Shown: positions 43,140 to 54,749 of the stretch, one piece after another
Layout of the letters: each line of letters begins with the position of its first letter
How positions within the stretch are numbered: the stretch's first letter is position 1
NCBI GenBank assembly: GCA_002286855.1
Contig: NRSV01000007.1
Location: forward strand, 383,277-447,276
Reading direction: 5' to 3'
Length of the DNA: 64,000 nt
Source of the DNA: Bipolaris cookei
Lineage: Eukaryota > Ascomycota > Dothideomycetes > Pleosporales > Pleosporaceae
The notes under the pieces: model-generated
Told to the model about the DNA's origin: nothing
Databases searched by the model: none
Seen by the model: the letters and a program-made list of their open reading frames with translations, nothing else
Made by a program: the position numbers and the translations under genes

Positions 43140-44656
43140 CTATGGTAGCTGGCCATCCGCACGGTAATGTCCTGCAACTAGGAACGCCAATTCAAGCGCC
43201 TGCTTCTCGTTTAACCTAGGATCGCAGTAAGTTGTGTAATTCAGGCTCAGATCCTCATCTACAAGACCCTCACTTCCTCCTGTGCACTCTGTAACAGCAT
43301 CGCCAGTAAGCTCAAGGTGCATGCCACCCAGGAAGGAGCCATGCTGTTTATGAATCTTGAGAGCCGACGACAGCTCAGAGAAGATGCTGTTGAAAGAGCG
43401 GGTTTTGATGCCAGTCGGGGTACTGCGAGTGTTGCTACAGGGTGATTAGTCAATATAGAATATACGATGCATAAACACAACTTACCCGTGCATTGGGTCG
43501 CACTGCCAGACAACAACATGTCCACTGTTCTTCACAGCCTCGATATGCGCACCCAGCATCAACTCAACCTTGTCTGCACCGTAGCGGGTGATTAGAGTAA
43601 TCTTGCCAATCTCTTTGTTGGGGTTGACGATATTGAGCAGCTCCACTAGCTCATCGTTCTTCATCGACGGCCCGACCTTGATACCAATAGGGTTTTCGAT
43701 GCCTCGGAAGTACTCTACGTGACCACCGTTAATCTGGCGTGTTCGGTCTCCGATCCAGATGAAGTGCGCAGAGGTGTTGTACCAGCCCTTGCCATCATTT
43801 GAGGGCCGAGAAGGCGTGTAGCCAGCTGGATGTTTTAGTCGTCTCGTCAAGCTCTGTTCGTATTCCAGTACAAGTCCTTCGTGGCTGGTGAAGAGGTCTA
43901 CTGTTTGTAGCTGGCCAGAAGTATCCGCGCCAATAGTCTTCATGAAACGAAGCGAGTCGGATATGCTGTTTACAATTTGCGAGTACTTTGACTGTAGTTC
44001 TTCGTCCCTGACATGGCCAAGTTCCCAATCCAATGGGTTGTGCAAGTCAGCGATGCCGCTTGCAAGCTGTGCACGGATGTAATTCAGTGTCGTCGCAGAG
44101 TGGAAGTAGGCGCTGACCAACCTCTCTGGGTCCACTCTCCTAGCCTCTGGATCGTAACCGTTGAGAATGTCGCCTCGGAAACTGGGGATCTCCTTGCCAT
44201 CCAGCATCTCGGTAGGGCTTGATCTGGGCTTCGCATACTGTCCCGCGATACGGCCAATGCGAATGACGGGCTTGTTTGAACCCCAAATCAAGACCAAGCT
44301 CATCTGCAAAAGAAGTTTGATCTTGGCGTCGATTGGGTTGTCGGCGCAGTAAGAGAACAACTCGGCGCAGTCGCCTCCCTGGAGTAAGAACGATTTGCCG
44401 AGAGCGGCATCACGCAGACTGGCCTTGAGCCTAGCAATCTCTGTTGGTGTGACAATGGGTGGTAGACTTGATAGCTTCGTCAAAACAGAAGTCACCGCTG
44501 CCTGATCCTCATATGTGACAACCTGCTTGATAGGCTTTGATCTCCACGCTACATATTGTTAGCATATGTACTTGAAGGGTAGTATTCGCTCTCACAATCC
44601 GGTGACCATCCCTCAGACCCGCCATTCGTCGTTGATCCTTGGGTTGAAATGTCCAT
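43140..44656 (-). CDS. 3-deoxy-7-phosphoheptulonate (DAHP) synthase, class II
   Basis: Exons 44656-44596, 44548-43486 and 43434-43140 (introns of 47 and 51 bp) give 472 aa, the normal size for class II (plant-type) DAHP synthases. Blocks seen: FLLQGGDCAELF, PVIRIGRIAGQYAKPRSSP, RGDILNGYDPEAR, HEGLVLEYEQ, HFIWIGDRTRQI, GIKVGPSM, ITRYGADKVE, VVVWQCDPMHGNT, GGMHLELTGD and YCDPRLNEKQ. It condenses phosphoenolpyruvate with erythrose 4-phosphate in the first shikimate step leading to Phe, Tyr and Trp; a metal-bound Cys (GGDC) is characteristic. Divergent from the HYPK gene. The short first exon (MDISTQGSTTNGG..) is supported by a phase-correct splice into WRSKPIKQ. Confidence 0.93.
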
Positions 44657-45305
44657 GACTTTTAGCTGAGTTGGCGTCTACTGTCAACTGTAATATTGTA
44701 GATCTAACTGCGGAGTGAATAAACTTTGCAAATCCCGCTCGTAGTCTACAACGTACGTACTACCTTGCAGCAAACTACCACGTGCAGTGACTGGAGGGAA
44801 GTCAGTTCAAACCACGTTTAATGTTTTGAGTCACTTTGGTTACAGCGTTAACATAACAAAGCTCGGCAAGGGTGTCCATCCCTACCCAGACCGCGGGACA
44901 CCTGAACAAAGGCGTGCAAAGTCGCGCATGACTCAAGAAAACCAAAAATCTACTACAGAAACGCAGGCCAACAAATGCCATCAATGGGGACAGTAAACTT
45001 ACCTTGCAGTCTGAAGAAGAAGGGACAGGCTTTTTTTCAAGATCAGCGCGATGCAAAACGTTGAGTTTTCTGTCCTTCGAACGGAGTAACGTACAAATCC
45101 AGTCCATATTCCATGTGCGCAATAAGCCCCCCATCACCCATCCAATCACCACCCCCAAATTTTCCGATTGGCTAGCACACCCAGAAACACCCAGCAATTT
45201 ACCCCACAACCCTTGTCACCGTCCACCCTCTCCAATTAACTTCCATACCTACCATACACCTACCCTCACATCAAACCACTCACGCCCACGTAACCCCCAA
45301 TCGCA
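44657..45305. promoter_or_regulatory. Shared divergent promoter region, DAHP synthase / HYPK
   Basis: 649 bp between the two divergent starts. No coding region. The 45210-45305 part is C/A-rich, as in fungal leaders. Confidence 0.5.
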
Positions 45306-45743
45306 ATGGCAGAACCCCAACCCCCCACCGTCCACGAAGGTGCCTCGACCCCCGCCCTCGATGACACGCCCTCCACCCCTTCGAATGACGCGAAAAAAGA
45401 AGTCGACGGCAAAGCCCTCGATAAGGCGATGAAAGGGCTTAGTGTAAAGGATAAGGCGGAGGAGGAAAAGAAGAAGAATGTCAAGATTGAAGCGGGGGAT
45501 GTGGCAGTTTTGGTACGTTGGGTTTCCTTATACATACACGTATGGGATTAGAGGGGGAAGGAAGGAAGGGGAGGCAAAAAGAGGAAGATCCATACACTGG
45601 TACTGTGGATAGTTGGGCTGACAGGAATTCCGGAATAGGTATCCGAGTTGGAAGTTACAAAAGCGAAAGCGACGGAGTTGCTACGGGCGAATGAGGGGGA
45701 TGTGGTGAAGGCTTTAGTTGCTTTTGTTACTGCGGCGCCTTGA
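45306..45743 (+). CDS. HYPK-like protein with UBA domain
   Basis: Exons 45306-45512 and 45639-45743 (126-bp intron GTACGT..GAATAG) give 103 aa. A disordered acidic N-terminus is followed by a Lys/Glu helix (AEEEKKKNVKIEAGDVAVLV) and a C-terminal UBA-like fold (VTKAKATELLRANEGDVVKA). This is the layout of HYPK, a ribosome-associated partner and inhibitor of the NatA N-terminal acetyltransferase (Naa10/Naa15), related to the NAC alpha UBA. The intron spans the conserved VSELEV start of the UBA, which confirms the splice. Confidence 0.82.
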
Positions 45744-46158
45744 AGGGTATGGTTGAGAAGGTTAGCGAAGCGATACATAACGGCAATTGGGCTGGATTTG
45801 GGGTTGCTAGAGGATACGGCGCGAAGATGCGCTTCCACAGGAAAGAGGGTAACGCTAGCATGGCTGCGTGACTTGCTGTTGTGAAGGGAACCTGATAAAA
45901 GGTACGTGCGTGGATGTTTGCAGGAAGTCAGGACATATGTGCGGGATTCGTATGTCCATGTCAAGGGCAGAGGAAGATGACTCCATACACTACATGCGTC
46001 AACCGCATGATTTACGTCTCCTAGCTAAGCAAATCGACATATGAAGGAAGCTGGGTATCATATATAATATATTTACCAAATTTATAAAAGCCTGCCTTGA
46101 ATCGTGTTTCCTTTTATCCCTCTGCTTTTCCGCTCCTCGTTATACTGATAAAGGCATC
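45744..46158. other. Convergent intergenic region
   Basis: Between the 3' ends of HYPK (+) and KMT6 (-). No gene. Confidence 0.45.
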
Positions 46159-49100
46159 TCACTCGTCATCACTATTGAGAACAACGGGTCTCTTCCTCTT
46201 TCTACCAGCATCTGTTCGCGCTCTGCCCAAGTTCCCACTCCTTTTCTCAATGGCCATCACCGGCGCAACATCAGACTCTCTCTTCTGCGGTCTGCTTAGC
46301 CTCCGGCACCCCGCAGCACTGCTATGCTGTGCAGACCTGCACACGTCTTCATCTCCGTTTTCCTGACTATCACCGGTAGTGAACTCTTCATCTTCGTCCG
46401 TGTCCTCTAAGTACTGGCTTGTCGTCGTCTCTTGTGATGTACCAGCTACAGAAATTTCGCCATCACTCAATTCAACGTCGAGGCCAGTGTCAGAGCCGGT
46501 AGACTCGTTTCTGCTGAGACTGTCTCGCAGCTTCGACGCTTTCTTCACACCGGGCGTACCAGTGGCCGTTTTGCGTGCTCGGAATGGCCCTGATAAAGAC
46601 TTTGCAATCGCCAATCTGGCTTCTTCCTCCAGCATCGCCGCCCTCTTAGCCGCTTTTGCGGCTCTAGCCTTTGCAGCAGCTGCCAGTATACGTGATCGGT
46701 CGCGCTCCACAACTGGTTGGCTGATTTTACTGCCTGCATTCACTCTCTTCACCTTTTGCTTGGTCTCTTTAATCGCAACAACTTTGCCGTTTGGTTGCTT
46801 GAATTGTGCTGTCTTCTCTTTCGGATAATTATAATTGAAGTACAATTCTGTACCCGCCTTGATGTTGGTCGTGGCAAAGAGTGCTATGCGAAAGACAGTG
46901 TTGCAGAGGAGATTCCTCGGCGCACAGTTGGTATATTTGTCGTCGGCGTTGTTAATAAAGCGAAGCTTGTTGCCCATATATGTGGCGTCCACTTCTTGTT
47001 CTACGCGCCGATTAGGACTATATCAACAAGACGCAATGCGAGAACTTACTCGAGTTCAGACGAAATAGATACATCGTCTTTTGATAGTCATAGATGGTGA
47101 GTCTGCGGTTGCCTTCATTGACTGAGATGGCTTCGCCAGTGTACTCGCCAATATACTCTCCTTTCTCGATATCCTCGCCCATATACAGCCCAAACCCGTG
47201 TACTTCTGAGTGTCCAAGCAACGTCTTTCGAGGAACGCCCCGCTGGATTGCCACATTGAAACAGTTGCGGGCCACCACATCTTCGTTGTATCGGTTGACA
47301 GGATCGAGGATCTCAGTTGCGCCACAGGACCCGCAGAGTTCTGCATCACACTCTCTGTTGAATTTGACACAGAGGCATTTGTCTGAATCACAAACCCGCT
47401 TTCCTGGAATGACCAAACAGCCGCAACCAGGGAACCGCCGATTACATGATTGGGAGCACTTGCAAGTCTTCTCACAGGTGATACCCTCCCTGTAGCACCG
47501 GCATCTTGCATCCTCGCAGCTACCTTCGTGATTGCATGGGAAGAACGGTTTACGTTTCTCCCAGTGCTGTACAAGGTCCCGTTGCAACCACCAGTGTGCA
47601 TTGAATTTTCCTGGTGGTGGTTTCGCGCCTCTAGACGCAATCATTTCTGATTCGGGATACGCGTTGAATGCGTCAGGATTTGCTGGTAGTTTGTAATTGA
47701 TCACCTTCTCAATGTCTGAATCGTCGTCAAAATGCGCAGGCAAAGGATCCGAGTCTTCATCGAGCGTGCTTCCTGAGCCACGACGGCTACTTTGAAACTC
47801 GTCATCGTCCTCGTCGGACTCAGTCATCCACGAATCTTCCGGAACTTGCCTTAACTCGCCATGGAGGAGGCAATTGTGCCTGGGAATGTCGTCAATATGT
47901 CAATACAGCACATCATAGATTTGCACTTACTGGTGACATACCCTGCACCAAATCTGTCTATACGAAGATTGGACAGGGTTTTTTCCGCTTAAAGTCTTCC
48001 TCATAATATTGTTCTGGACAATGTCAGACTGTTGGGCCAGATACCAGATGCTGAATTCGCATTCCTGTAGCACAGCAGCGCAAGCTATGGCCGCTAGCCT
48101 CAGCGTCATTGCAGAAGGTCTCTCGAGCTGTGCGACAAAGTCCTGCCATTTCTCATCGTCACGGTCGAACAAGGTTGTTTCCTTGAGCTCCTCGTCTCGC
48201 TCAAATTCCTCAATGCTATACTGCGATCTTTCAAGTATTATGGATGAGAAACTGTCGCTTCCAGACATGCCAGTATTGATCTGCTTGATGACATTATCGG
48301 GTGCTAGCAACCAGTACAGGACTTCGTTCCAAGTCACACCAATCTCACTCAGGAAAGCTTCGATTGCAGTTTTGTAGAACCGACACTGCTCTTTCCGGAG
48401 ATCAATTGGTCCCTTCTCGTCGTGTGTTAATTCGTATATAAACGGAAGCTCGTCCAAAAGAGCCCGCCGGCTTTCGTAATCTTCGTCTTCAAAGTACGGT
48501 GTCGCGAGCAGCTTTGACTCATTGTCAGCTAGAAAATTGTTTCTCAAGCTAACGTATTCCTTGAAAGGAGGTATGACGACAGCTTCCGACCGGAACTTTG
48601 TTGTATGTGCCGATAATCCGGACCGAAATACTGTATCTTTCGGTTTGGCTTTGACGAAAATCTCTTGTGCTATATCAGGGAGACCTTTAGAAGCCCAGCT
48701 TCGATCAAACGGCATTTGTATGACAGGTATATCTGCAAAGGGAGAAGTGTTTTGAATGAATTCCTCCGGCAAAGTAGGCTGGGTGAGAAACTTCTGTTTG
48801 CGACGGGCGCGAAGGTCTCTTTCTTGACATGTCCTCTGATGGCGCAGCTTAATCCAAGTTAACTGCGCGTGTGCTTCGTTCCGCTCAGCAATATGCCGTT
48901 TCAGGCATTCGTCTATTGCTGACCGCGTTGCAGCGAGGTCATGCACGTGACTTGACCAAGCGCTATTGATATTAGAAGTCACATCCTTCACAGGTAGGAT
49001 GGCTTCGCGGAAAGACACTTCGACTGGTGTTATATTTGCCGTGCTGGATTCTGTCTCACTGGATGTCCGTAGCAGCGCTGCAGGATTATATCCATGGTAC

Positions 49101-50287
49101 TCTTGGATTTTGGGATGATCGCGAGGAATAGACTCAACTCTTTCTTGAGGTCCCAAAGATAGTGGATCCAGTGTGGTATCGCGGCCTTTTGGCCTTTCCG
49201 TTAGACTAACTTCAAGATTCGAAACGGTGTTATTCTGAGATAGGGGCCCTTGGAAAGGTGCGGGGCTCACGGCTTGAGGTTCTGCATTGTTCAACTCTCT
49301 GTGAACTTGAACTTCATCTTGCAATGCGTATGGCGATTTGTGATAATCTGTCGATTTGTGACTGTTTGTTGATTTGTGACTGCTTGTCGAATGTTGCGGC
49401 GCTCTGATCTGGACATAGTTTTTTTGCCTCACTGACTTGATCGCTTTCTGTTTCGGCTGAACCAAGGTGACACTACCGGAGAAATCAGACATACGGGCTT
49501 TTGCAGCCATAGGAAACGGTGATTCGAGTTTGTTGGCATGCGCTGCCGCGGTTGCGCGCTCAGAGGTGTTTACGCGACGGCAAGTGGCCCGTTCGCGCTG
49601 GTGGTCGGCGAGATCCCCGATTGGTTGCAACAATGAAGGTACTGTGTCATTTGTTGCCACAGGTTTCTGCAACGGGTATGGGTAGTGTGCTTTGTCTTCA
49701 GTAGATACGGAGAATCCAGTATCGCGATCCAGTATTACACCGATGGGAATAGCTGGTACGGACCTGACTGGAGACGTCTGCGATAGGAAGCTACTGGATT
49801 GTGTAATCTCTAGTGGAGGGCGTGAGGTTGACAGCTGTGGGATGACCGTATCCTTGTACCGTTCAGGACGCTGAGCTGACGATAGACACACGCCCAGAAT
49901 TGATTGATTTAGTAGCTCCGCGCCTGTAAATTGTTGCATCACTCTGGGGTGGACTGGTTCGTCTTCATCGGTCAGCAGATCGATGATAGTGATGGGTTTG
50001 ACTGATGGCGGCCGTTTCAGTGATGGTTCCGTAATACTGCTTTGTTCAAATTGTTGATGGCCCTTTAGCAGCTGGTTGAAAGATTGTTTCACCCTTGCCC
50101 TTTGTGCGACGGCTTGTTCCCAGGCAGTTTGATGCTCCATCTCTTCAATATCACCTTGTTCTAGCGTCTGCGTATTGAACCGTTTTACAGGTGGTACAGG
50201 TACAGGCAAATGCAGGTATCTGGAATTTTCATCATCATCATTGTCCTCAAAAGTGATAGGCGCGTCCAGAGAATCGCCGCGTGCCAT
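46159..50287 (-). CDS. Polycomb H3K27 methyltransferase KMT6 (EZH2/E(z) orthologue)
   Basis: Exons 50287-47931, 47879-47050 and 47000-46159 (51- and 49-bp introns) give 1342 aa. A long, mostly disordered N-terminal part (1-about 600) precedes the region that normally contacts EED/SUZ12. A cysteine-rich pre-SET CXC domain follows at about 900-985 (FPCNHEGSCEDARCRCYREG..CDSDKCLCVK..CGSCG). The SET domain (about 1005-1130) includes HGFGLYMGEDIEKGEYIGEY, VDATYMGNKLRFIN and ELYFNYNYP. A basic Ser-rich tail ends the protein. As the catalytic subunit of PRC2 it would write H3K27me3, which in many filamentous fungi silences subtelomeric and accessory genes such as effectors. The second splice restores LNSKQEVDAT, a conserved SET segment. 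The usual NHS motif after RFIN reads NNA here. Confidence 0.92.
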
Positions 50288-50946
50288 TGTGGTGAGCCGA
50301 GTCTGGGTGAAGGAGAATCCACGCTCAAATCAGTGCAAGCGAAGAGCGGTGAGACCGAAGGATTGCAAGAGACATGGCCACCCGAGAGGAGCCATCAAAG
50401 TCCCCAGCTCAACATGTTACTGTGAGCATAGTCAGGTCGTAATGTTTGTTTGACCCGGCATCGTCCGTCGCGCTAATCTGTACGGAAGTCACGTCGTCAC
50501 GTGGCTTACACAATCCCTGCAATTACGCCATCTCGGTCCCTTCAATCAAAGGCACTAATATGAGCGCAGTCGAGTATTCAGTCAATCACGGTTAGAGACC
50601 AAAAAATGTAGATTATGTGTGTTTCATTAACGAGGGGCTCCTTACAGATGCCTGACTCAAAGATAAACTAGAAAGTGATGATTGGATCATCTGAGTTACA
50701 AAAAAGCCCAGTCCGCTTCAAGAATATCCGATTTCGAGCATCTTCTGCTACTCTGCGAATAGTGACCCATTCTTACTCCTGTACGAATGCAGTCCAGTAT
50801 ATTTATTTCAGAGTGATTACTCACAAACCATGTCACGCAGCATTGAAGAAAATCCGCGCAAAAGGAAATCGAAAGCTGCCACAAATCCCTGCCAACAGTC
50901 TACCGCAATTACAAAACAGTATCACCATTGCTTCGTCACCTAAAAT
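50288..50946. other. Intergenic
   Basis: Promoter side of KMT6 and 3' flank of AP180. No supported gene. Confidence 0.45.
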
Positions 50947-53091
50947 CTATCCCAGGAAGTTTTGCTGTTGCTGCTGTCCCGGCCGTGGAAAGACACTTGT
51001 TGTTGGTACTTGGTCAAGATTGATCCCTCCTAATGTCCCTTGACTCCCTGCATTCTGCCAGCCCTGACCTGTCTGCTGATTGACAAAGGCGCTTTGTCGG
51101 AAAGGATTGGTGCTGCCCGTTGCGTGCACAGTGAGTCCACCCTGTGGAGAGAGGGTGCTTTGTGGCGATGGTTGCCGTGCGAATGGATTCGTGCCAGTGG
51201 GTGTCGGCTGTAGAGGCTGGGGTTGTTGTTGTGGCTGCTGTTGCAGAGCAAACGGTGATTCTTGAACGGAAGGCATGGAAAAGGGCGGAGAGTTGATCGG
51301 CGACTGCGACTGTGCCGAAAGTCCAGTGTTGTGTTTTGCAAACGGATTCGTTGACGCGCGGTTGAGTGAGCTGGCACTAGTCGGGCTACTGGGTAGCATC
51401 GATTGGCGGAATGGATTTGTTGAGGTTTGCTGAGGCTGCAGAGGCTGAAGTGGCTCAGTAATAGTAGGAACTTGCATCTGCTGTGGTTGCTGCTGTTGTG
51501 AGAAATCAGGCATGCTGTTCTGTGGTATTGATGGCATAGTATTCTGTGTGCTGAAAGGTTGTGGCGAGTAGCCGCCAAAGCCTGCGCCGGTAAACTGGGC
51601 CTGGAGTTGGGGCGCTTGGGGCTGTTGGCCTACCTGGAAGGGATTCGTGCCCTGACCATTTTGCATTGGGAAAGGCTGTAGTTGTTGAGGGAAGCCCATG
51701 TTCGCTGTCTGTTGTGGAACCTGGAAGCCTGTCTGTTGGGGATACTGCTGCATCATCGGCTGTGTAGCCATGGTTTGTTGGTTGTCCTCGAGTGACTCAA
51801 ACAGATCAATCAAAGGTGCGTTTGCAGAGGGCTTGGTCGGAGCAGCTGCTGGCTGCTGGCTAGTAGTATTGCTAGAGGCCGACTTTGAGTCCGTAGGCTT
51901 GCTCGCCCCATTGGACTTGCCCCCATTCTTCTTCGCCTCCTTCTCGGCAATGTACTGTCGTCGATTGATCTCAAAATCCTTATCAGCCAGGTACTCTTCC
52001 AATGATGCAGCCAGACTGGTCGGGGCGTGCTTGATTCGTGGAATCTCCAATCGTGTTGAGTGTTCATGCGATCTTGCGAGGCTAAGGTACTGAACAACGG
52101 CTTCGGTTTGCTTGACGAAAGTGCGGTAGACTGCGAGAGCGCGTGTTGCATCGGGTTTTGATAGTTCGAAGTAGTGTTCTAGCTCGTTAGTACGGCGAAA
52201 CTCGAGTATTCACGCTCAACCCACCGAGAATATTGATAGTGCCTTCGTTCATGACGTGGAAGAGCACTAATAAGTCCATTGTGAGCAGTCGGAAGGCAGT
52301 CAGTGTGATTTCGTTTTCGGGCTCGTCATCGAATGGCTGTTGGGGTCAGAGTCAGCGCGGGTGCGAATGTTGCTGATAAGGGGCATCCTCATACCTGGCA
52401 CTTGAGCAGCGCTCTGATCTGGTCCTGCACGCTCTCTGCTTCACGTAGGAGGCCCTTCTCTATGGTAAGGCGCTTGAGGCGGCCCTCACCGCCACGCACG
52501 TAGTCGACCTTGGTGGAGCCATATTCGATGGCGCGGCGGAGCAGGTACTCGGAATAGGTGCGGATATTGTGTCCCTGGGTCTGCACTGTTGGACGCAACG
52601 TCAGCGGTCGACTCCTGTCAACTAGCACAAGCCAAAGTTTATCCGCCTGTCACCCTAATAAGGCCGGCCAGCGGATTCGCTGTTCGAGCACTGTGGCGTA
52701 CATGTCTCGAGACGTACCCTCTGTGAAGTGATTGATGGCCAGTTTCCGGTGGGGATTCTGGGCAAGGAACTTGAGTGTAACCTCGGGCTCGCCCTCCCTT
52801 ATCATCAAATGGACAATGATGAGGCTCTTGAAGACAATGGTCCATGTCGAGTCGCGCAGACGGTTGGTGAGGGCGCGGAAGATCTCAGCGACACCTGCTT
52901 CCCCGGCGTGTGTCGCGACGAGGATGTGTTCGACATACTTCGATTTCGGTGCTGCGAGCTGGCGGGTGTGTTAGTCCGTGGCAATGGCGATAGTAGTGGT
53001 AATGAGCCGGCTGCAACTTGTTGCAGAGGCAGCGCATACTTGCCTTGATCTTGGTGCCGCCCTTGACGCTCTTCTCAAAGGAGCTGGCCAT
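50947..53091 (-). CDS. AP180/CALM-type clathrin adaptor (ANTH domain)
   Basis: Five exons (53091-53044, 52958-52718, 52585-52395, 52336-52225, 52178-50947) give 607 aa. The ANTH domain fills residues about 1-290: MASSFEKSVKGGTKIK, LAAPKSKYVEHILVATHAGE, VFKSLIIVHLMIREG, NIRTYSEYLLRRA and PFDDEPENEITLTAFRLL. It binds PI(4,5)P2 in known members. The C-terminal half is Gln/Pro-rich with repeated NPF tripeptides (at least six; binding sites for EH-domain proteins). It acts in clathrin-mediated endocytosis at the plasma membrane (yeast yAP1801/1802). The first intron uses a GC donor (AAG|GCAAGT..CCAG), required to keep the ANTH frame. Divergent from nudC with a 459-bp shared promoter. Confidence 0.92.
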
Positions 53092-53550
53092 GGATTGCTA
53101 GGGATACTGCCGCGCCGGGCAGATGGGTGCCCGACTGGGCCGCTGGCAAGACGCTCCGGCGATCGTCCGGGTCCAGATAAAGATGGTCGCGTTGCACTGT
53201 CGCAATGGCTCTGCTGATCCTAGGGCAGCATTACGGCGCGGGGGCAAGACGGAAGTGATATGGGCTGGACGGGAGGGACGTGGGCTATGAATAGAGGAGA
53301 GGGCGAGGTGAGGCTTGTAGGTCGCAGCACTGCGGTCGATGGCCGTTATTAGAGCTGGCCGGGGTGGAGGAGCGAGGCAGGGCGCATGGTGGAGCTTGCT
53401 CAGGTCCCTTGGGCGATGACGCTCCCTGTCCCTTCTTGGTTGCGCCCACAGCCCTCAGGGTCCCGCCTGTCCTCCCCTCCCCCTCCAAACACCAAACGAA
53501 ACTTTTTCTCGACACACCGCATAAACACAGCCGGACAGCCACAACGCAAA
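53092..53550. promoter_or_regulatory. Shared divergent promoter, AP180 / nudC
   Basis: 459 bp between starts. The nudC side is pyrimidine-rich (CCTGTCCTCCCCTCCCCCTC at about 53466-53490), a common fungal promoter feature. No TATA box stands out. Confidence 0.5.
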
Positions 53551-54123
53551 ATGTCTGCTTCACCGCCCCCAGAGGAACGCGAAAAGGCCGACGCCAATGC
53601 CTGCGCAAAGGAGCAGGCTGAGCAGGCCGCCTTGCCCTACAAATGGGACCAGACCATCAAGGACCTTGACATCACCATCACCATTGACGCCAAGTACAAA
53701 GGCAAGGACCTCGACATCAACATTGGCCGCAACTCCATCAAGGCCGGCATCAAGGGCGAGACACCCATTCTGCATGGCGACTTCCCCCACCCCATCCGCG
53801 TCGACGACTCCACCTGGACACTAGCCTCGACCGGCTCTGCAAAAGAAATCTCTATCCATCTCGACAAGGTCAACCAGCTCGAGTGGTGGCCCCATGTTGT
53901 CACCACTGCCCCCAAGATCGACACCTCCAAGATCCAGCCTGAAAACAGCAAGCTGGGCGACCTCGACGGAGAGACGCGGGGCATGGTCGAGAAGATGATG
54001 TACGACCAGAGGCAAAAGGAACAGGGCAAGCCCACCAGCGACGAACAGAAAAAGGCCGATATCTTGAAGAAGTTCCAGGAGCAGCATCCCGAGATGGACT
54101 TTTCAAATGCCAAAATCGGCTGA
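53551..54123 (+). CDS. nudC: Nuclear movement protein NudC (CS domain)
   Basis: An intronless 190-aa protein starting MSASPPPEEREK. The CS (p23-like) domain covers about residues 28-120 (LPYKWDQTIKDLDITITIDA, IKGETPILHGDFPHPIRVDD, STWTL, EISIHLDKVNQLEWWPHVV). The NudC-specific C-terminus follows (LGDLDGETRGMVEKMMYDQR, KKFQEQHPEMDFS). Known members are Hsp90-linked co-chaperones that stabilise LIS1/dynein components and are needed for nuclear migration along hyphae. Length equals the Aspergillus-type NudC. ATG 53551 has strong context (GCAAAATGTC) and begins the conserved part; upstream codons in the same frame are leader. Confidence 0.93.
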   Translation: MSASPPPEEREKADANACAKEQAEQAALPYKWDQTIKDLDITITIDAKYKGKDLDINIGRNSIKAGIKGETPILHGDFPHPIRVDDSTWTLASTGSAKEISIHLDKVNQLEWWPHVVTTAPKIDTSKIQPENSKLGDLDGETRGMVEKMMYDQRQKEQGKPTSDEQKKADILKKFQEQHPEMDFSNAKIG

Positions 54124-54749
54124 TGAGAGACATGGTGATGGGCACTCCAGCCACGTGACGATGAATACGCTCATGGATGCGATGATGAGCCAGCGGAGGA
54201 ACCACAAGGCCACACCAGGAGTCGCACGTGTAGAAGGCATTTAGCGATCGGCGATGTCCGGGCTGCTGGCAAGGATATGCTGACACGAACAGATTAAAAT
54301 GCACTATACGAGATTGGACAGCTGTAAACACCGTTTCATTGAGCATCCGATCCTAGTCGATTATGTGAGATAGAATTCAAATTCTAGGATGATTACGAAA
54401 AAGGGTCTTTTTGAAATTGTATTCTCAGTGCAATACTATTGGCCCCTAGTTAAGCATGCAATGCTGGAAAGCGCAAACTATAAAACGCCGTGCGCCAGAC
54501 AACTGGGGGGTATTATGCCATCAAGCTCAGGGATCAAACTAAGCCACTCAAGATGACAGGAAGCAAGAAACAGAAATGTAAAACGATAGTCCAAGACCGC
54601 TTGACTAATCACCTCCTGAAGCCAATTTACAGTGAAAGAAAAAAATGCTGAAAAGATGGGAGCCGTGACGTGCTGGCACACCACAACGAAGAGCGTCCCG
54701 CTGCTAGCATTGCCAAAATGCTGCAACGACATAGAGGAACTCAACCGCA
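54124..54749. other. Convergent intergenic region
   Basis: Between the nudC and GPCR 3' ends. A small frame on the minus strand (54478-54774) is not supported. Confidence 0.45.

Noticed and set aside
46379..46828. 149-codon + strand frame opposite KMT6
   Set aside because: Exact antisense of the KMT6 C-terminal tail; hydrophobic bias comes from reverse reading of Lys/Ala-rich codons.
47094..47640. Antisense and alternative frames over the CXC/SET region
   Set aside because: Shadows of the KMT6 exon with no family resemblance.
51030..51578. 182-codon frame overlapping AP180
   Set aside because: Alternative frame of the Gln/Pro-rich AP180 tail; low complexity.
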